NCBI GenBank assembly: GCA_949101405.1
Contig: CARYFM010000005.1
Coordinates: 3,995 to 67,994, forward strand
Direction: 5' to 3'
DNA: 64,000 bases
Source of the DNA: an uncultured Candidatus Saccharibacteria bacterium
GTDB taxonomy: Bacteria; Patescibacteriota; Saccharimonadia; Saccharimonadales; Saccharimonadaceae
Of this stretch, positions 1-9,534 are shown piece by piece. Every line of letters starts with the position of its first letter. The stretch's first letter is position 1. The notes below the pieces were generated by a model, which worked only from the letters and a program-made list of their open reading frames with translations, was not told the origin of the DNA and ran no database searches. The position numbers were made by a program, and so were the translations under genes.

Positions 1-1980
1 GGGCAAGTAGAAGAATTGGGACTGCTTAAGATGGATTTTTTGGGTCTATCTAACCTTTCGGTGATTAACAATGCTCTACGTATGATTCGTAAAGTTTATA
101 AAAATGACATCGACCTTACGCGCATTCCACTCGATGACGAAAAAACGTATCAGCTCCTACAGCGTGCTGAGACAACTGGCGTCTTTCAGCTGGAATCTGC
201 CGGTATGAAGCGCTATTTGCGCGATCTTAAAGCTAGCCGTTTCGAGGATATCATCGCTATGGTAGCCTTGTATCGTCCGGGTCCTATGCAGTTTATTGAC
301 CAATTCATTCGCCGTAAACATGGCGAAGAACCAATCACTTATCTTCATCCTGGACTTGAAAGTTCACTTAAAGACACCTACGGTATTATGATTTATCAAG
401 AGCAGTTCATGAATATTTCGCGTGAATGGTGCGGGTTTACGGGTGGGCAGGCTGATACTTTGCGTAAGGCCGTAGGCAAGAAAAAAGTTGATCTTATGAA
501 TAAGGTTAAACCACAGTTTATTGAAGGGGCTATTAAGGTTGGTGGTGCCACCAAAGAAATTGCTGAGACCTTCTGGAACCAGCTACTTGAATTTGCAAAC
601 TACTGTTTCAACAAAAGCCACGCTGCGTGTTACGGCTTAGTGGCTTACTGGACGGCTTATCTCAAGGCGCATTATCCGGATGCTTTCATGGCGGCTCTAA
701 TGACTGCGGATATGCGTTGGACCGACCGTCTTGCTATCGAGATTACTGAATGCAAACGCATGGGCTTGAAGGTGCTTGGCCCTGATATCAATCAGTCGTA
801 TGGCGATTTTGGTATTGTGGGTGGCGAGGGCACGATTCGTTTTGGTCTTTCTGGCATCAAAAATATGGGTAAATCGCTAGTAGAAGAATTTGTAATTCCA
901 GAGCGCGATAAAAATGGCCCATTTACTAGCGTTTGTGACTTTTCTGCCCGAGTAAATTCAACAAAATTCAACAAAAAATCTTGGGAAGCTGCGATCAAGA
1001 CCGGCGCTTTTGATCGTTTTGGTGATCGTAGCGATTTACTGTTTAATCTTGAGGCAATTCAGGCATACGGTGCTAAACGCCAAAAAGATGCCGCATCGGG
1101 GCAAACCGACCTCTTTGGTGCTATGGGTGATGCTGGTGCCGTGCCCGAACCAGAGATTAAGGCGGCACCCACCAAATACCCTGAAAAAGAGCGCTTGCTT
1201 TGGGAACGGGATCTTATGGGGCTCTATATCTCCTCACATCCTCTAGACTGCTACGAAACTTATTTCGCCGAGCAAACTCATCCTTACGACCTCGTCAACG
1301 CCGAAAATGACGGTAAGCAGCTTAGTATTGGTGGTATTATTAGTGCTGTGCGTACAATTTTAACTAAGAGCGGTACGAAGATGGCTTTTGTAAAATTAGA
1401 GAATAAAATTGCTGAACAGGAAGTGATTATTTTTCCCAATTTGTACGAAGAAGTGGGTGGTAAGCTGCAGCAAGATAATGTGATTAAGGTCACTGGTCGG
1501 GTAAACGCCAAGGACAAAGACGGTAATGTTTCGTCCGAAGTCAAAATCATCGCCGATACCGTAGAAATTATCCCTGATACGGTGCTGGAGAGCTATCAAT
1601 CTACCGGTCAAAAGTTGCCAATTCCGCAATCGGCCGCTCCTCGACCCACGCGCCGCAGTCGCGCTACTAGCGTAAGTGGCCAGCGCAGTGGTGTTCCCAA
1701 ATCCAATATTGATGATGCTCCACGTGCGCCAATCACACCACCGCGGGATACTCGTGGCGAAAAACTTTACGTCTTGGTAGAAGACCCTAATAATGTTGAT
1801 ACGCTTAGCGAAATCCGCCACTTATGCGAATTAAATCCAGGTGTTCAAGAAATAATTATGGTTTTGAAAGACGAAAACGGTAAACGCCCCTTGCGTCTGC
1901 CCTTCAAAGTTGATGTTACTGATGAGCTCACCAAGCCGCTTGCGGATTTGCTTGGCGCCAGCTGCGTTAAAGTGCAATAA
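1..1980 (+). CDS. dnaE: DNA polymerase III alpha subunit, C-terminal part (gene starts before the window)
   Basis: This is the replicative DNA polymerase catalytic subunit. The reading frame is open from base 1, so 659 residues of the C-terminal half are visible. The line LGLLKMDFLGLSNL near the left edge is the typical DnaE block at the end of the palm. The fingers follow (ALYRPGPMQF, YGIMIYQEQ, FNKSHAACYGLVAYWTAYLK), then the helix-hairpin-helix region and an OB fold around visible residues 430-515 (LSIGGIISAVRTI, VKVTGRV-like strands). A proline and arginine rich linker (PRPTRRSRATS) leads to a small C-terminal domain. The N-terminal PHP domain lies outside the window. Two hairpins follow the stop codon. 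Confidence 0.96.
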   Translation, partial: GQVEELGLLKMDFLGLSNLSVINNALRMIRKVYKNDIDLTRIPLDDEKTYQLLQRAETTGVFQLESAGMKRYLRDLKASRFEDIIAMVALYRPGPMQFIDQFIRRKHGEEPITYLHPGLESSLKDTYGIMIYQEQFMNISREWCGFTGGQADTLRKAVGKKKVDLMNKVKPQFIEGAIKVGGATKEIAETFWNQLLEFANYCFNKSHAACYGLVAYWTAYLKAHYPDAFMAALMTADMRWTDRLAIEITECKRMGLKVLGPDINQSYGDFGIVGGEGTIRFGLSGIKNMGKSLVEEFVIPERDKNGPFTSVCDFSARVNSTKFNKKSWEAAIKTGAFDRFGDRSDLLFNLEAIQAYGAKRQKDAASGQTDLFGAMGDAGAVPEPEIKAAPTKYPEKERLLWERDLMGLYISSHPLDCYETYFAEQTHPYDLVNAENDGKQLSIGGIISAVRTILTKSGTKMAFVKLENKIAEQEVIIFPNLYEEVGGKLQQDNVIKVTGRVNAKDKDGNVSSEVKIIADTVEIIPDTVLESYQSTGQKLPIPQSAAPRPTRRSRATSVSGQRSGVPKSNIDDAPRAPITPPRDTRGEKLYVLVEDPNNVDTLSEIRHLCELNPGVQEIIMVLKDENGKRPLRLPFKVDVTDELTKPLADLLGASCVKVQ

Positions 1981-1985
1981 AAATA

Positions 1986-2036
1986 GGGGGACGGCCAGAG
2001 GCCGTCCCCCTAACAACAGTACTGTTGTTACTTTTT
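1986..2036 (+). terminator. Double hairpin after dnaE
   Basis: GGGGACGGCC and GGCCGTCCCC form a strong stem at about 1987-2011. It is followed by a second palindrome (AACAACAG/CTGTTGTT) and a T run. It lies between the convergent dnaE and the minus-strand gene at 2047, so it may serve both strands. Confidence 0.7.
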
Positions 2037-2046
2037 GTAAAACTTA

Positions 2047-3000
2047 TCAGAACTTTGTCGTGGTGCTACTCTTTTTAGTAAGAACTTTTTTCAGACTCTC
2101 TGTTTGCAAGTTGGTATGATAAAAGTCTTTCAATGAACATCCTGCTCTTCCTCCACCCGCACAAGCACAGGCGCAAGCACAACTCACACAGGCGCAACTG
2201 CTCCGAGCACAACTATGTGTATGGATATAGGTAGTACGACTACCCCCAAATCCACTGCGGCCATTATATCCATCGTCTTCGCATATGAACGAAATTACAC
2301 AAATCGCAATAATTAAAACAACGATTATGACTATAATGATAACCACTATTTTATCGACTTTATCTCCCTCCTGATATTGCTCGTCCGGGTTAGTATCAAA
2401 TACATCAAGATTGTACTTTACTGAGGTGTTTAATCTTTCACCCATGTCAAGACTATCTTTCCAAACCAGATACCCATCGACCGTCTCGTGCGCATTACTT
2501 TCAATAACGTTATCACTATTCCATCTTATACTGATATAGTCAACTTCAATTTCTTCAAACCAACCAGGCGTAAAAGAATACCGGCACAAGTGATTGTCTT
2601 CCTCCAAGGTGTACATATAAGACTGATGAATAGAATAGCTAAATTTTACAGCTTCACCAGCCATATATTCACTCTTGAAATCCACCCGAATATATGACCC
2701 ACCATTCTCAGACATATACTTAACTGACTTTATATTATCGGTTAATGCAGTAATCTGGTCAACGTGACTATTCGGGCATCCGATTTTCACCCATTCCAGC
2801 GGCCCTTCGCTCTTACTGTCCAGAACTTTCCACTCGATATCATACCGGATGTCCATCGTCCCATCATGACGCATGTTTACCGTGATATCATAGCTTTTAA
2901 TCTCGTCCAGCGGCTTGGTTTTGGCGTAAGTTGTTAATTCCAACATACTCACGATTATCATCGCCACACAGACGAAAAAGATTTTACTCCACTTTCTCAT
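2047..3000 (-). CDS. Membrane-anchored protein with cysteine-rich tail, next to a radical SAM enzyme
   Basis: The protein has 317 residues. Residues 1-26 look like a signal peptide (KIFFVCVAMIIVSML). An extracytoplasmic beta-rich region with the look of DUF2207-type proteins follows (TVNMRHDGTMDIRYDIEWKV). A very hydrophobic membrane segment lies at about 221-243. The cytoplasmic tail carries eight cysteines in a low-complexity run (SCACACACAGGG) and then RAGCSLKDFY. It starts 11 nt after the radical SAM gene, with a G-rich ribosome site, so the two form an operon. The Cys-Ala tail could be a substrate for the radical SAM enzyme or a metal site; this is inference. Similar tails occur in Firmicutes proteins, which suggests transfer. 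Confidence 0.75.
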   Translation of the reverse strand: MRKWSKIFFVCVAMIIVSMLELTTYAKTKPLDEIKSYDITVNMRHDGTMDIRYDIEWKVLDSKSEGPLEWVKIGCPNSHVDQITALTDNIKSVKYMSENGGSYIRVDFKSEYMAGEAVKFSYSIHQSYMYTLEEDNHLCRYSFTPGWFEEIEVDYISIRWNSDNVIESNAHETVDGYLVWKDSLDMGERLNTSVKYNLDVFDTNPDEQYQEGDKVDKIVVIIIVIIVVLIIAICVISFICEDDGYNGRSGFGGSRTTYIHTHSCARSSCACVSCACACACAGGGRAGCSLKDFYHTNLQTESLKKVLTKKSSTTTKF

Positions 3001-3011
3001 TTCAAGCCCCC

Positions 3012-4370
3012 CTATTTTCTGAGCGGGCAGATACTAGCCATACAGCTTGATTCTGTCCGAATTGCAGTGCATTTTTCTGAGTTCCAAATTTTCTCCCAAG
3101 GTTGCTCTAACATTGCGCCCAGTTCAGAGTCAGCGCTCAGCCAGCTCTGGCAGGGGACCACCAACCCATCAGGCGTAATTGCCATATTACTTAAGCAGGC
3201 TCCACAGGTAGGTACGTTTAAACCTAACGCTTGTAATTCCTGCTCCGCAATCCAACCGGGCGAGGTAAAACTGATTTCCATGTGATGGCCTGCGCAGAAG
3301 TTGGTTGCATCAGTCAAAATCTGCAACAGCTCTGCACTCGAAAGCTGCGTGTTTCGCGATTCATCCCGACAGGCGTTTCCAGTTACGATGAGGCCCGAGC
3401 AAGTAACATACTGTATACCTAATGCATATAAAACCTCTAACGTTAAAACATAATCACGATTCAAGGTGCACAAAGGAGTATTGATACTCACGCTCAGTCC
3501 TGCCTGCATAGCATTCTTTATCCCATTCAATGTCTTCTGAAAATTGTTTACTCCTACCAATTGGTTATGGATGTTTTCCTTAGAAGAATAAAAAGTGATT
3601 TGAACACTATCCAAACTAGCCTGATATAACTGTTGGCAGAGTTCAGGTGTCAGATTTGCTCCATTGGTGTTTAATCTGGTTACGAACCACTGTGCATGAT
3701 TTACCAGCTCCACCAAGTCATCACGCATAGTAGGCTCTCCTCCAGTAAAGGTTATCTGCGGAATTCCAATTTCGCGACAACGGTCAAGAATTGTTTTCCA
3801 GCTCTCTGTGGATAGCTCTCTGGTTTCGGCCAGACTTTGTCCGGCGGCGTAGCAATGCAGACATTTTTGGTTGCAGTGCCAGCTACCATTTTTGACCATT
3901 GTGCTAACCATCAAATCCATCCGGTGAGGAGCCTTCATAAACGGGGCATATTCCCCGAGCGACATATACCCAATCTCTATACTGGGTTCACGTCTATAGG
4001 CTACATCACACAGAACATTGACTAAGTCCCACAAATCTGTACGTAAGCGCTTTGCGCCGGTTTTAGGGTAAACCTGTCGCACATTGACGATGGTTCTCTG
4101 CACGATTTCTTCCAGCTGATCGTCAGCTACTTCATTGCTGGCAAATACATTCACCTGTTTGATGAATTCATTCAGCAGTACCGCCCAAGCAAAATTGACG
4201 GGCAATATGTCCTGCCCGTTCAGAATTACTACGCTAGGCGCGCCATCTGCGGTAACTTTCGGCGGAATCAAATGAATGCGCACCACTCCCGGCCCGTAAG
4301 GATTCAAGGTAGTGTGCGCTACTCCGGTCATACCGGATTGGTACTTCAGCTCTCTCGGTGTCAGCTTCAT
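3012..4370 (-). CDS. Radical SAM/SPASM domain protein
   Basis: This is a predicted iron-sulfur enzyme that cleaves S-adenosylmethionine. The start chosen is ATG (MKLTPREL), with GGAG upstream; a GTG 12 nt earlier is possible. The first 150 residues are a domain I do not recognise. The [4Fe-4S] motif is CNQKCLHC, followed by FTGGEPT, the usual SAM-contact strand. The C-terminal part has the SPASM-type cysteines (PTCGACLSNMAITPDG, VPCQSW, and a terminal C-x4-C pair). SPASM proteins commonly modify peptides or proteins, and the Cys-rich membrane protein just downstream is the obvious candidate partner. A consensus promoter lies upstream at 4430-4458. Confidence 0.88.
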   Translation of the reverse strand: MKLTPRELKYQSGMTGVAHTTLNPYGPGVVRIHLIPPKVTADGAPSVVILNGQDILPVNFAWAVLLNEFIKQVNVFASNEVADDQLEEIVQRTIVNVRQVYPKTGAKRLRTDLWDLVNVLCDVAYRREPSIEIGYMSLGEYAPFMKAPHRMDLMVSTMVKNGSWHCNQKCLHCYAAGQSLAETRELSTESWKTILDRCREIGIPQITFTGGEPTMRDDLVELVNHAQWFVTRLNTNGANLTPELCQQLYQASLDSVQITFYSSKENIHNQLVGVNNFQKTLNGIKNAMQAGLSVSINTPLCTLNRDYVLTLEVLYALGIQYVTCSGLIVTGNACRDESRNTQLSSAELLQILTDATNFCAGHHMEISFTSPGWIAEQELQALGLNVPTCGACLSNMAITPDGLVVPCQSWLSADSELGAMLEQPWEKIWNSEKCTAIRTESSCMASICPLRK

Positions 4371-4429
4371 AATTATCACCACTCCAATCTGTAAATTTTT
4401 TCTAGGTCCGAAACCGGGCCTCTATCATC

Positions 4430-4458
4430 ATTATAGCACACATCGCCAAAAAAGTCAA
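4430..4458 (-). promoter_or_regulatory. Sigma70-type promoter for the radical SAM operon
   Basis: Read on the minus strand: TTGACT, 17 nt, then TGC-TATAAT (extended -10). It points at the radical SAM gene, with a leader of about 55 nt. Confidence 0.75.
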
Positions 4459-4575
4459 GAGAAAGCGCTTATTTTTGACACCTATAGCACTTTTTGTTAA
4501 GATAAAACTATCATATTGGGGGGATATTGTACGTTGATTTTTTGAGTACATCACCCTACAAAATCTGAAAGGTAG

Positions 4576-5382
4576 GTGGTATTATTGGTTATTACAGATT
4601 TCACACGCTCGCTGACGGGAAAGCTGCATAGAGGGGTAGAAAAACCTCCCGAAGGCAAATCACCGCCAAAGTCCACGACTATACCGTTAGTGTTGGGGAT
4701 ACTGACACAAGAAGTTTATTCCAGAGAATATAGAATGTTATCTGGGATAAAAGCAGGACTTCTCACTTTTAATTCTGGCTTGATAGAAATCATGCAGGAA
4801 GACTCGGAAGCGAAAGATCTGAGCCAAATTCAGCAGTGTTTTTCTGAGTCCGTGACCAAAGCGATTGACGAGAAACAAGCCAATGCTGTTACGGTGGCCA
4901 CACCATGTTTAGAGCCGTTGGGTTCACTTATCGCACGAGAGCAGAGCATGGAGTTTCTTAGCCTTAATCAAGAAATAGCATGTTCATGCGAAAAACATCA
5001 GTTACGAAATGTGGGGCTTCTGGGCACAAGTTGGGATACAAGTCAGAACAGTCACTTAGTAACAATGTTGAAACAGCATGGTATTGGCGTCAGCATTCCC
5101 AGCAATACCGCAGTGCGCAACTTACTCACGCATTGTGTGCGTTATGAAGTCAGGGGAGGCATTTACTATAACGGCAAATCATGTGATAGTGAGGCGTTTT
5201 GTCTATCGGCGGTTGAAGACATGGTGGAGCGCGACCAGATTGATGGTCTCATTCTTTGTAATGGGGAACTACGGTACCTTGCCAAAGACATTGGGCAGAA
5301 GTGGCCGCAGCTCAAGATCATCAATGCTATGTTGGTGCACTGGCAGCTGTTGCAAAAGAGTTACGAAGAGGTCGAATCATAG
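4576..5382 (+). CDS. Asp/Glu racemase superfamily protein
   Basis: The 268-residue product has the two-lobed fold pattern of aspartate/glutamate/hydantoin racemases. The first lobe has VTVATPCLEPLG where the family usually has a CNTA-type catalytic motif. The second has ILCNGELRYL where GCTEL is usual, and LVHWQLLQ at the C-terminus matches the family end. Both catalytic cysteine positions therefore seem occupied, but in altered context, so substrate and activity are uncertain. The GTG start at 4576 is weakly supported, and a TTG at 4585 is possible. The gene is divergent from the radical SAM operon and may belong to the same imported unit. It ends in a strong terminator. Confidence 0.72.
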   Translation: MVLLVITDFTRSLTGKLHRGVEKPPEGKSPPKSTTIPLVLGILTQEVYSREYRMLSGIKAGLLTFNSGLIEIMQEDSEAKDLSQIQQCFSESVTKAIDEKQANAVTVATPCLEPLGSLIAREQSMEFLSLNQEIACSCEKHQLRNVGLLGTSWDTSQNSHLVTMLKQHGIGVSIPSNTAVRNLLTHCVRYEVRGGIYYNGKSCDSEAFCLSAVEDMVERDQIDGLILCNGELRYLAKDIGQKWPQLKIINAMLVHWQLLQKSYEEVES

Positions 5383-5387
5383 CCAAG

Positions 5388-5422
5388 AAATCTCCCCCAG
5401 CTAACACTAGTGGGGGAGATTT
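5388..5422 (+). terminator. Rho-independent terminator
   Basis: AAATCTCCCCCA and TGGGGGAGATTT form a perfect 12-bp stem followed by CCTTACCCTT. It follows the racemase-like gene. Confidence 0.85.
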
Positions 5423-5440
5423 CCTTACCCTTATCTTCTC

Positions 5441-5469
5441 ATTATAGCACAGAAAGTATAAAAAGTCAA
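5441..5469 (-). promoter_or_regulatory. Consensus promoter reading away from eno, antisense to the racemase-like gene
   Basis: Minus strand: TTGACT, 17 nt, TGC-TATAAT. No minus-strand gene follows before the terminator hairpin at 5388-5422. It would give a transcript of about 45 nt or antisense RNA. Confidence 0.6.
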
Positions 5470-5479
5470 CACTTTTATG

Positions 5480-6754
5480 CTAAAACTTGAATTTTAAGGT
5501 CGGATCCTCTTCAGAAATGCGCATCAATTCGTTATATTTAGCAATGCGTTCTGAACGCGACATCGAACCAGTCTTTATCTGCCCCGTGCCCAAACCTACA
5601 GCTAGATGCGCAATTGACGTATCTTCGGTCTCACCAGATCGGTGCGACATTACCGTACGGAAACCAGCCTTTTTCGCCATCAACACGGCATTAATTGTCT
5701 CAGTAAGCGAACCGATTTGGTTAGGTTTAATTAGAATCGCATTAGCTGCTTTTTCGGCAATCCCGCGCTCCAGGAGCTTGGTGTTAGTTACAAAAAGGTC
5801 ATCGCCAACCAGCTGAACCTTATCTCCTAGGCGCTCGGTCAAGAGTTTCCAACCCTCCCAGTCACCTTCGTCCAAACCATCTTCAATCGAAACCACAGGA
5901 TAATTATCTACTACCCATTCATACCAGTTCACCATATCCTCTGATGTCTTCCAGGCGCCGTCGGTTTTCAGCTCATAATGATCGTGGTTCCAGAATTCGG
6001 ACGCTGCAACGTCCAGCGCCATTGCAACATCTGTGCCGGGACGATAGCCCGCAGCTTCAATTGCTTCAGTAATACATTCTAGCGGCTCATTATTACCTTC
6101 GCGTACCTTAGGACCATAACCACCTTCGTCTCCCACCGTCACGGGATAATTTCGACCTTTTAGGACTTTCTTTAGCTCATGAAATACTTCGGCTCCCATG
6201 CGTACCGCTTCCGCCATTGTGCCAGCTCCACGCGGGATAATCATATACTCCTGGAAATCTGTACACCAATCTGCGTGGCAGCCGCCATTCATTACGTTCA
6301 TCATCGGCATTGGTAAGCACATTTCTGGTGTAGTGTGAGCAATTGCTGCTATATATTGGTAAAACGGCATCTTTTGCGCTTTAGCCATGGCTTTGGCGGT
6401 CGCCAAAGACACTGCCAAAATTGCATTAGCGCCAATCTTCTCCTTGTTATCCGTACCATCCAACTCCAGCATGAGTTGATCAACTTTAGCCTGGTCGGCT
6501 ACATTGCCGACTAGCAGATCATGAATATCATGGTTTACATTCCAGACCGCTCTGGAAACGCCTTTTCCGCCATAATATTTCGGGTCATTATCGCGTAACT
6601 CCAGAGCTTCTCCAGCGCCAGTTGATGCACCTGAAGGCACGATCGCCCGTCCCATTTCACCAGAAGCCAAAATTACATCAGCCTCTACTGTAGGGTTGCC
6701 CCGGCTATCCAATACTTGCCGGGCTTTAATGTCTTTAATCGTATATTTATCCAT
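5480..6754 (-). CDS. eno: Enolase
   Basis: Enolase interconverts 2-phosphoglycerate and phosphoenolpyruvate in glycolysis. The start is ATG at 6754 ([21 protein letters not shown]), giving 424 residues, the normal size. The reading frame stays open another 100 codons upstream, but that stretch lies before the promoter. Family blocks are present: GASTGAGEA, the metal ligands in [14 protein letters not shown] and GDDLFVTN, the catalytic lysine in [13 protein letters not shown], and [10 protein letters not shown]. The TATAAT box at 6761-6766 leaves six bases before ATG, so the mRNA is probably leaderless. Confidence 0.98.
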   Translation of the reverse strand: MDKYTIKDIKARQVLDSRGNPTVEADVILASGEMGRAIVPSGASTGAGEALELRDNDPKYYGGKGVSRAVWNVNHDIHDLLVGNVADQAKVDQLMLELDGTDNKEKIGANAILAVSLATAKAMAKAQKMPFYQYIAAIAHTTPEMCLPMPMMNVMNGGCHADWCTDFQEYMIIPRGAGTMAEAVRMGAEVFHELKKVLKGRNYPVTVGDEGGYGPKVREGNNEPLECITEAIEAAGYRPGTDVAMALDVAASEFWNHDHYELKTDGAWKTSEDMVNWYEWVVDNYPVVSIEDGLDEGDWEGWKLLTERLGDKVQLVGDDLFVTNTKLLERGIAEKAANAILIKPNQIGSLTETINAVLMAKKAGFRTVMSHRSGETEDTSIAHLAVGLGTGQIKTGSMSRSERIAKYNELMRISEEDPTLKFKF

Positions 6755-6760
6755 AATCAA

Positions 6761-6766
6761 ATTATA
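6761..6766 (-). promoter_or_regulatory. Extended -10 box of eno (leaderless)
   Basis: TGC-TATAAT on the minus strand, with exactly 6 nt to the ATG of eno. No ribosome site could fit on such a transcript. Confidence 0.75.
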
Positions 6767-6817
6767 GCATAGCTGTAGAGTTTCCAAAATGTTTTGCTTA
6801 TATTTATTTTTTTGTGC

Positions 6818-6823
6818 TACAAT
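6818..6823 (+). promoter_or_regulatory. Extended -10 box for the 6851 operon
   Basis: TGC-TACAAT lies 27 nt before the ATG. AAGGAGAG precedes the start, so this is a normal leadered transcript. Confidence 0.65.
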
Positions 6824-6850
6824 AGTAACAAAGCTTAAGCAAGGAGAGTC

Positions 6851-8065
6851 ATGGAGCAAAATCCTACGACTGAAAATCAGGAGACCGCTGAACCGGTTGT
6901 GCATGAGGTAGATAGTAGTTATACCAAGCGCGATATTAAACTTTCGCACGGGAAGAGCCATAAGGGCTTGATTATTGGTATTATTGTGGCGGTGTTGTTG
7001 GTTTGTGGCGGTTTGGCTGCCTGGTTTTGTTTCTGGTATAACAATCCAGACCAAGTAGCGTATGAAGCGGTTAACCAGTTGATTAAAGCCGAAAACGTTG
7101 GCTTTGAGGGTGGATTCAGCTTTTTTAATCCAGACGAAGACAGCGAATTAGAAATGATCTTGGTTTCTTTTGATTCGGCTTCAAGCTCTTTGCCCAATAG
7201 TACTTCTGGCAAAATTCAGTTCATTTTTGACCCAGAAAAGGTCGAAGGCGAGCCACGTGTGCTAATTGAAGTCAAAAATATCATCATGCATGATGGAGTA
7301 ATCTACTTGCAATTGGCTGGATTGATGGACTCCATTAACTCTTTAGAAATTGACGAAGATACGCGCGCTAGCCTTGGGGTTTACATAGACACTATTGAGG
7401 TAATCGACAACGAATGGTGGCGGATTTCTATTCCCGACTTGTTAGCTGAAGCAGAATTGCCTGAGGCTCAGACAAGTGCCTTCGGCGATGTTTATCAGTG
7501 TATAGTTCAAGCAGCAAATAGCGATGTGTCGGGTGAAGTGGCTGAGATATACAAGCAAAATCAATTTGTGAAAGTGCAACCTAGTAAATGGTTGGCACCA
7601 GATGATTCTGACAGTTTCGACGAGTTGACTGCGGGCTACAAGGCTTATGAATTAACTGTAGATAAGGAAAAGTTGGCTAACTTTGTGAATCGTATGCCTG
7701 AAACCAAGGTTGCTGAAGATTTCTTTGCTTGTTACAGCCAAGCGGTGTATGATGCAGGCTATACGAATGATAAGAAATCTTTGTCTGCTAGTGATTTTGC
7801 AGAAATTACTGCTGAGGACATAGAGTGGCCTGATGCCGAAGATATGCGCATTTATTTGGAAATTTCACGCTTTGGACATCAGTTGCGTAGCGCCCACGTT
7901 TATACCTATGACGATGGTGAATATGTTGCTGGAGGGGTAGTTTTATTTAAGTATGATACGGTGGTTGTGAGCGCACCAGAAAGTTATCGTCCGATTACGG
8001 ATTTATTTACCGAATTGTCTGGGATGTTTAATCAAATGTTTCAGGTGGAAAGTGAGGGAATATAA
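6851..8065 (+). CDS. Single-pass membrane protein of unknown function
   Basis: The 404-residue protein has a cytoplasmic N-terminus of about 37 residues and one membrane helix at about 38-60 ([20 protein letters not shown]). An acidic extracytoplasmic domain follows, with no motif I recognise. A good Shine-Dalgarno sequence (AAGGAGAG) fixes the start. Its stop overlaps the start of the FtsA-like gene (TAATG), so the two are translationally coupled, and a role in the cell envelope or division is plausible. Alternation of charged and aromatic residues suggests a folded lipoprotein-like or LppX-like domain, but this is a guess. Confidence 0.8.
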   Translation: MEQNPTTENQETAEPVVHEVDSSYTKRDIKLSHGKSHKGLIIGIIVAVLLVCGGLAAWFCFWYNNPDQVAYEAVNQLIKAENVGFEGGFSFFNPDEDSELEMILVSFDSASSSLPNSTSGKIQFIFDPEKVEGEPRVLIEVKNIIMHDGVIYLQLAGLMDSINSLEIDEDTRASLGVYIDTIEVIDNEWWRISIPDLLAEAELPEAQTSAFGDVYQCIVQAANSDVSGEVAEIYKQNQFVKVQPSKWLAPDDSDSFDELTAGYKAYELTVDKEKLANFVNRMPETKVAEDFFACYSQAVYDAGYTNDKKSLSASDFAEITAEDIEWPDAEDMRIYLEISRFGHQLRSAHVYTYDDGEYVAGGVVLFKYDTVVVSAPESYRPITDLFTELSGMFNQMFQVESEGI

Positions 8066-9465
8066 TGGGACTCTCTAAAATGAAGATTTTAAAGACTGCC
8101 AAAACTGCAGCTACCACAAAGCTTGCTCAAGTGAGTAAGGCGGTCAAAACCAAAAAAGATGATAGTGCTAAGTCTAAAGCTGACGAACTATCACAAATTT
8201 ACGCAGAGCAAAAAGCCGAGATGCAAGCAGAGGATGCTGATGACACTATCCTGGCGCTCGATATTGGTACGGAAAACGTTAAAGCGGTAATTGCTCGGCA
8301 AAATACCTCGGGTGGTTTAGATATTATTGGTATTGGACGTGCTCGCCAGGCATCTACCAACATGTATGCTGGCGCGATTGCTGATATCCCTGCCGTGGTT
8401 GAAGTTTGTGAAAAGGCGCTTAGCCAGGCCGAAAAGATGTCTGGTACTACCAGTAAGTTAACTGTGGTAGGAATCGCCGGAGAGTTAATCAAAGGAAACA
8501 CTAGTACTGTGCGTTATCGTCGCAAGAGTGGCAACAAACCTTTGTCTGAGCAGGAAATGGCATTGATTATCAAGCGTGTACAAGACCGTGCTGGCGAACA
8601 GGCACGCCAGGCGATTGCCGACGAAACTAACAATCCCGATGTAGAAGTCCGCTTGATTAACTCAGCGATTGTCAGTATTAGTATTGATGGCTATAAGATT
8701 TCTAACCCGATTGGGTTTAAGGGTACAGACATTGTTATCCAGTTTTATACGGCGTTTGCGCCACTGGTACATATTTCCGCGATTGAGAAGGTCTGCGCGG
8801 AGTTGAGTTTGGACTTGTTAGCGGTAGCAGTCGAACCTTTTGCAGTTTGCCGAGCCTGTTTGGGTGACGATTTGGATAGTAATTTCTCTGGTATTGTAAT
8901 GGATATTGGTGGTGGCACCACTGATATTGCCGTAGTAGATGATGGCGGCGTAGAGGGTACCAAGATGTTTGGTATCGGTGGCCGTAGCTTTACTCATCAG
9001 ATTGCCGAAACTTTAGATATTGATTTTGAGACGGCCGAGAAATACAAACTTGCCATCAAAAATCCTGCTAAAGTCCCCGCCGACATCAAGGATAAAATGT
9101 TGATTGCAATTCGACGAAATTTAGCAGTTTGGCTTTCAGGCGTAGAGATCACGCTTGAGGAGTTTAACCTGACCGATATGCTGCCTAACAAGATTTTGCT
9201 CTGTGGGGGCGGCGCGGGTTTAAATGAGTTGCAAGATGTCCTGGCCACGACTGACTGGTTCAAAGAATTACCATTCGCGCGCCGCCCTGTGGTGCACTTG
9301 GTCGAATCTGCCGATATTCCTGGCATTAATAATACTACTGATGCCGTGTTGGACTACTCTTATGTTACGGCTTTGGGATTATTGCGTGTCGCTCTAGATA
9401 CTTTAGCGGGTGTACCCGAAGAGTCTGGCATACGTGCTAAACTGGCGAAATTATTGCAAAATTAG
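8065..9465 (+). CDS. ftsA: FtsA/PilM-like actin-fold ATPase
   Basis: The 466-residue protein is a cytoplasmic actin-like ATPase of the FtsA family, which anchors FtsZ to the membrane. The fold motifs are the phosphate-1 strand ILALDIGTENVKAVIA (about 64-79), an SHS2-type insert with VVGIAGELIKG, the phosphate-2 block IVMDIGGGTTDIAVV, and the adenosine block ILLCGGGAGLNEL. The N-terminal 60 residues are basic and low-complexity. The C-terminus ends in a short amphipathic segment (SGIRAKLAKLL) that could bind membrane as in FtsA. PilM of type IV pilus systems has the same fold, but no pil genes flank it. It is coupled to the upstream membrane protein. Confidence 0.85.
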   Translation: MGLSKMKILKTAKTAATTKLAQVSKAVKTKKDDSAKSKADELSQIYAEQKAEMQAEDADDTILALDIGTENVKAVIARQNTSGGLDIIGIGRARQASTNMYAGAIADIPAVVEVCEKALSQAEKMSGTTSKLTVVGIAGELIKGNTSTVRYRRKSGNKPLSEQEMALIIKRVQDRAGEQARQAIADETNNPDVEVRLINSAIVSISIDGYKISNPIGFKGTDIVIQFYTAFAPLVHISAIEKVCAELSLDLLAVAVEPFAVCRACLGDDLDSNFSGIVMDIGGGTTDIAVVDDGGVEGTKMFGIGGRSFTHQIAETLDIDFETAEKYKLAIKNPAKVPADIKDKMLIAIRRNLAVWLSGVEITLEEFNLTDMLPNKILLCGGGAGLNELQDVLATTDWFKELPFARRPVVHLVESADIPGINNTTDAVLDYSYVTALGLLRVALDTLAGVPEESGIRAKLAKLLQN

Positions 9466-9505
9466 TAAATATTCTTGCAGACCTGCCAATTTAACATAAA
9501 TAGTA

Positions 9506-9534
9506 TTGACAAAATAGCAAATCTGCGGTACAAT
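9506..9534 (+). promoter_or_regulatory. Promoter of the 9666 gene
   Basis: TTGACA, 17 nt, TACAAT. About 55 bp around it resemble the promoter at 19306-19334 (TATTGACAAAA ... AATCTG ... TACAATG). Confidence 0.8.

Noticed and set aside
6755..7054. 100-residue N-terminal extension of enolase
   Set aside because: It would start upstream of the eno promoter and overlap the divergent gene; the family start MDKYTIKD follows the -10 box directly.
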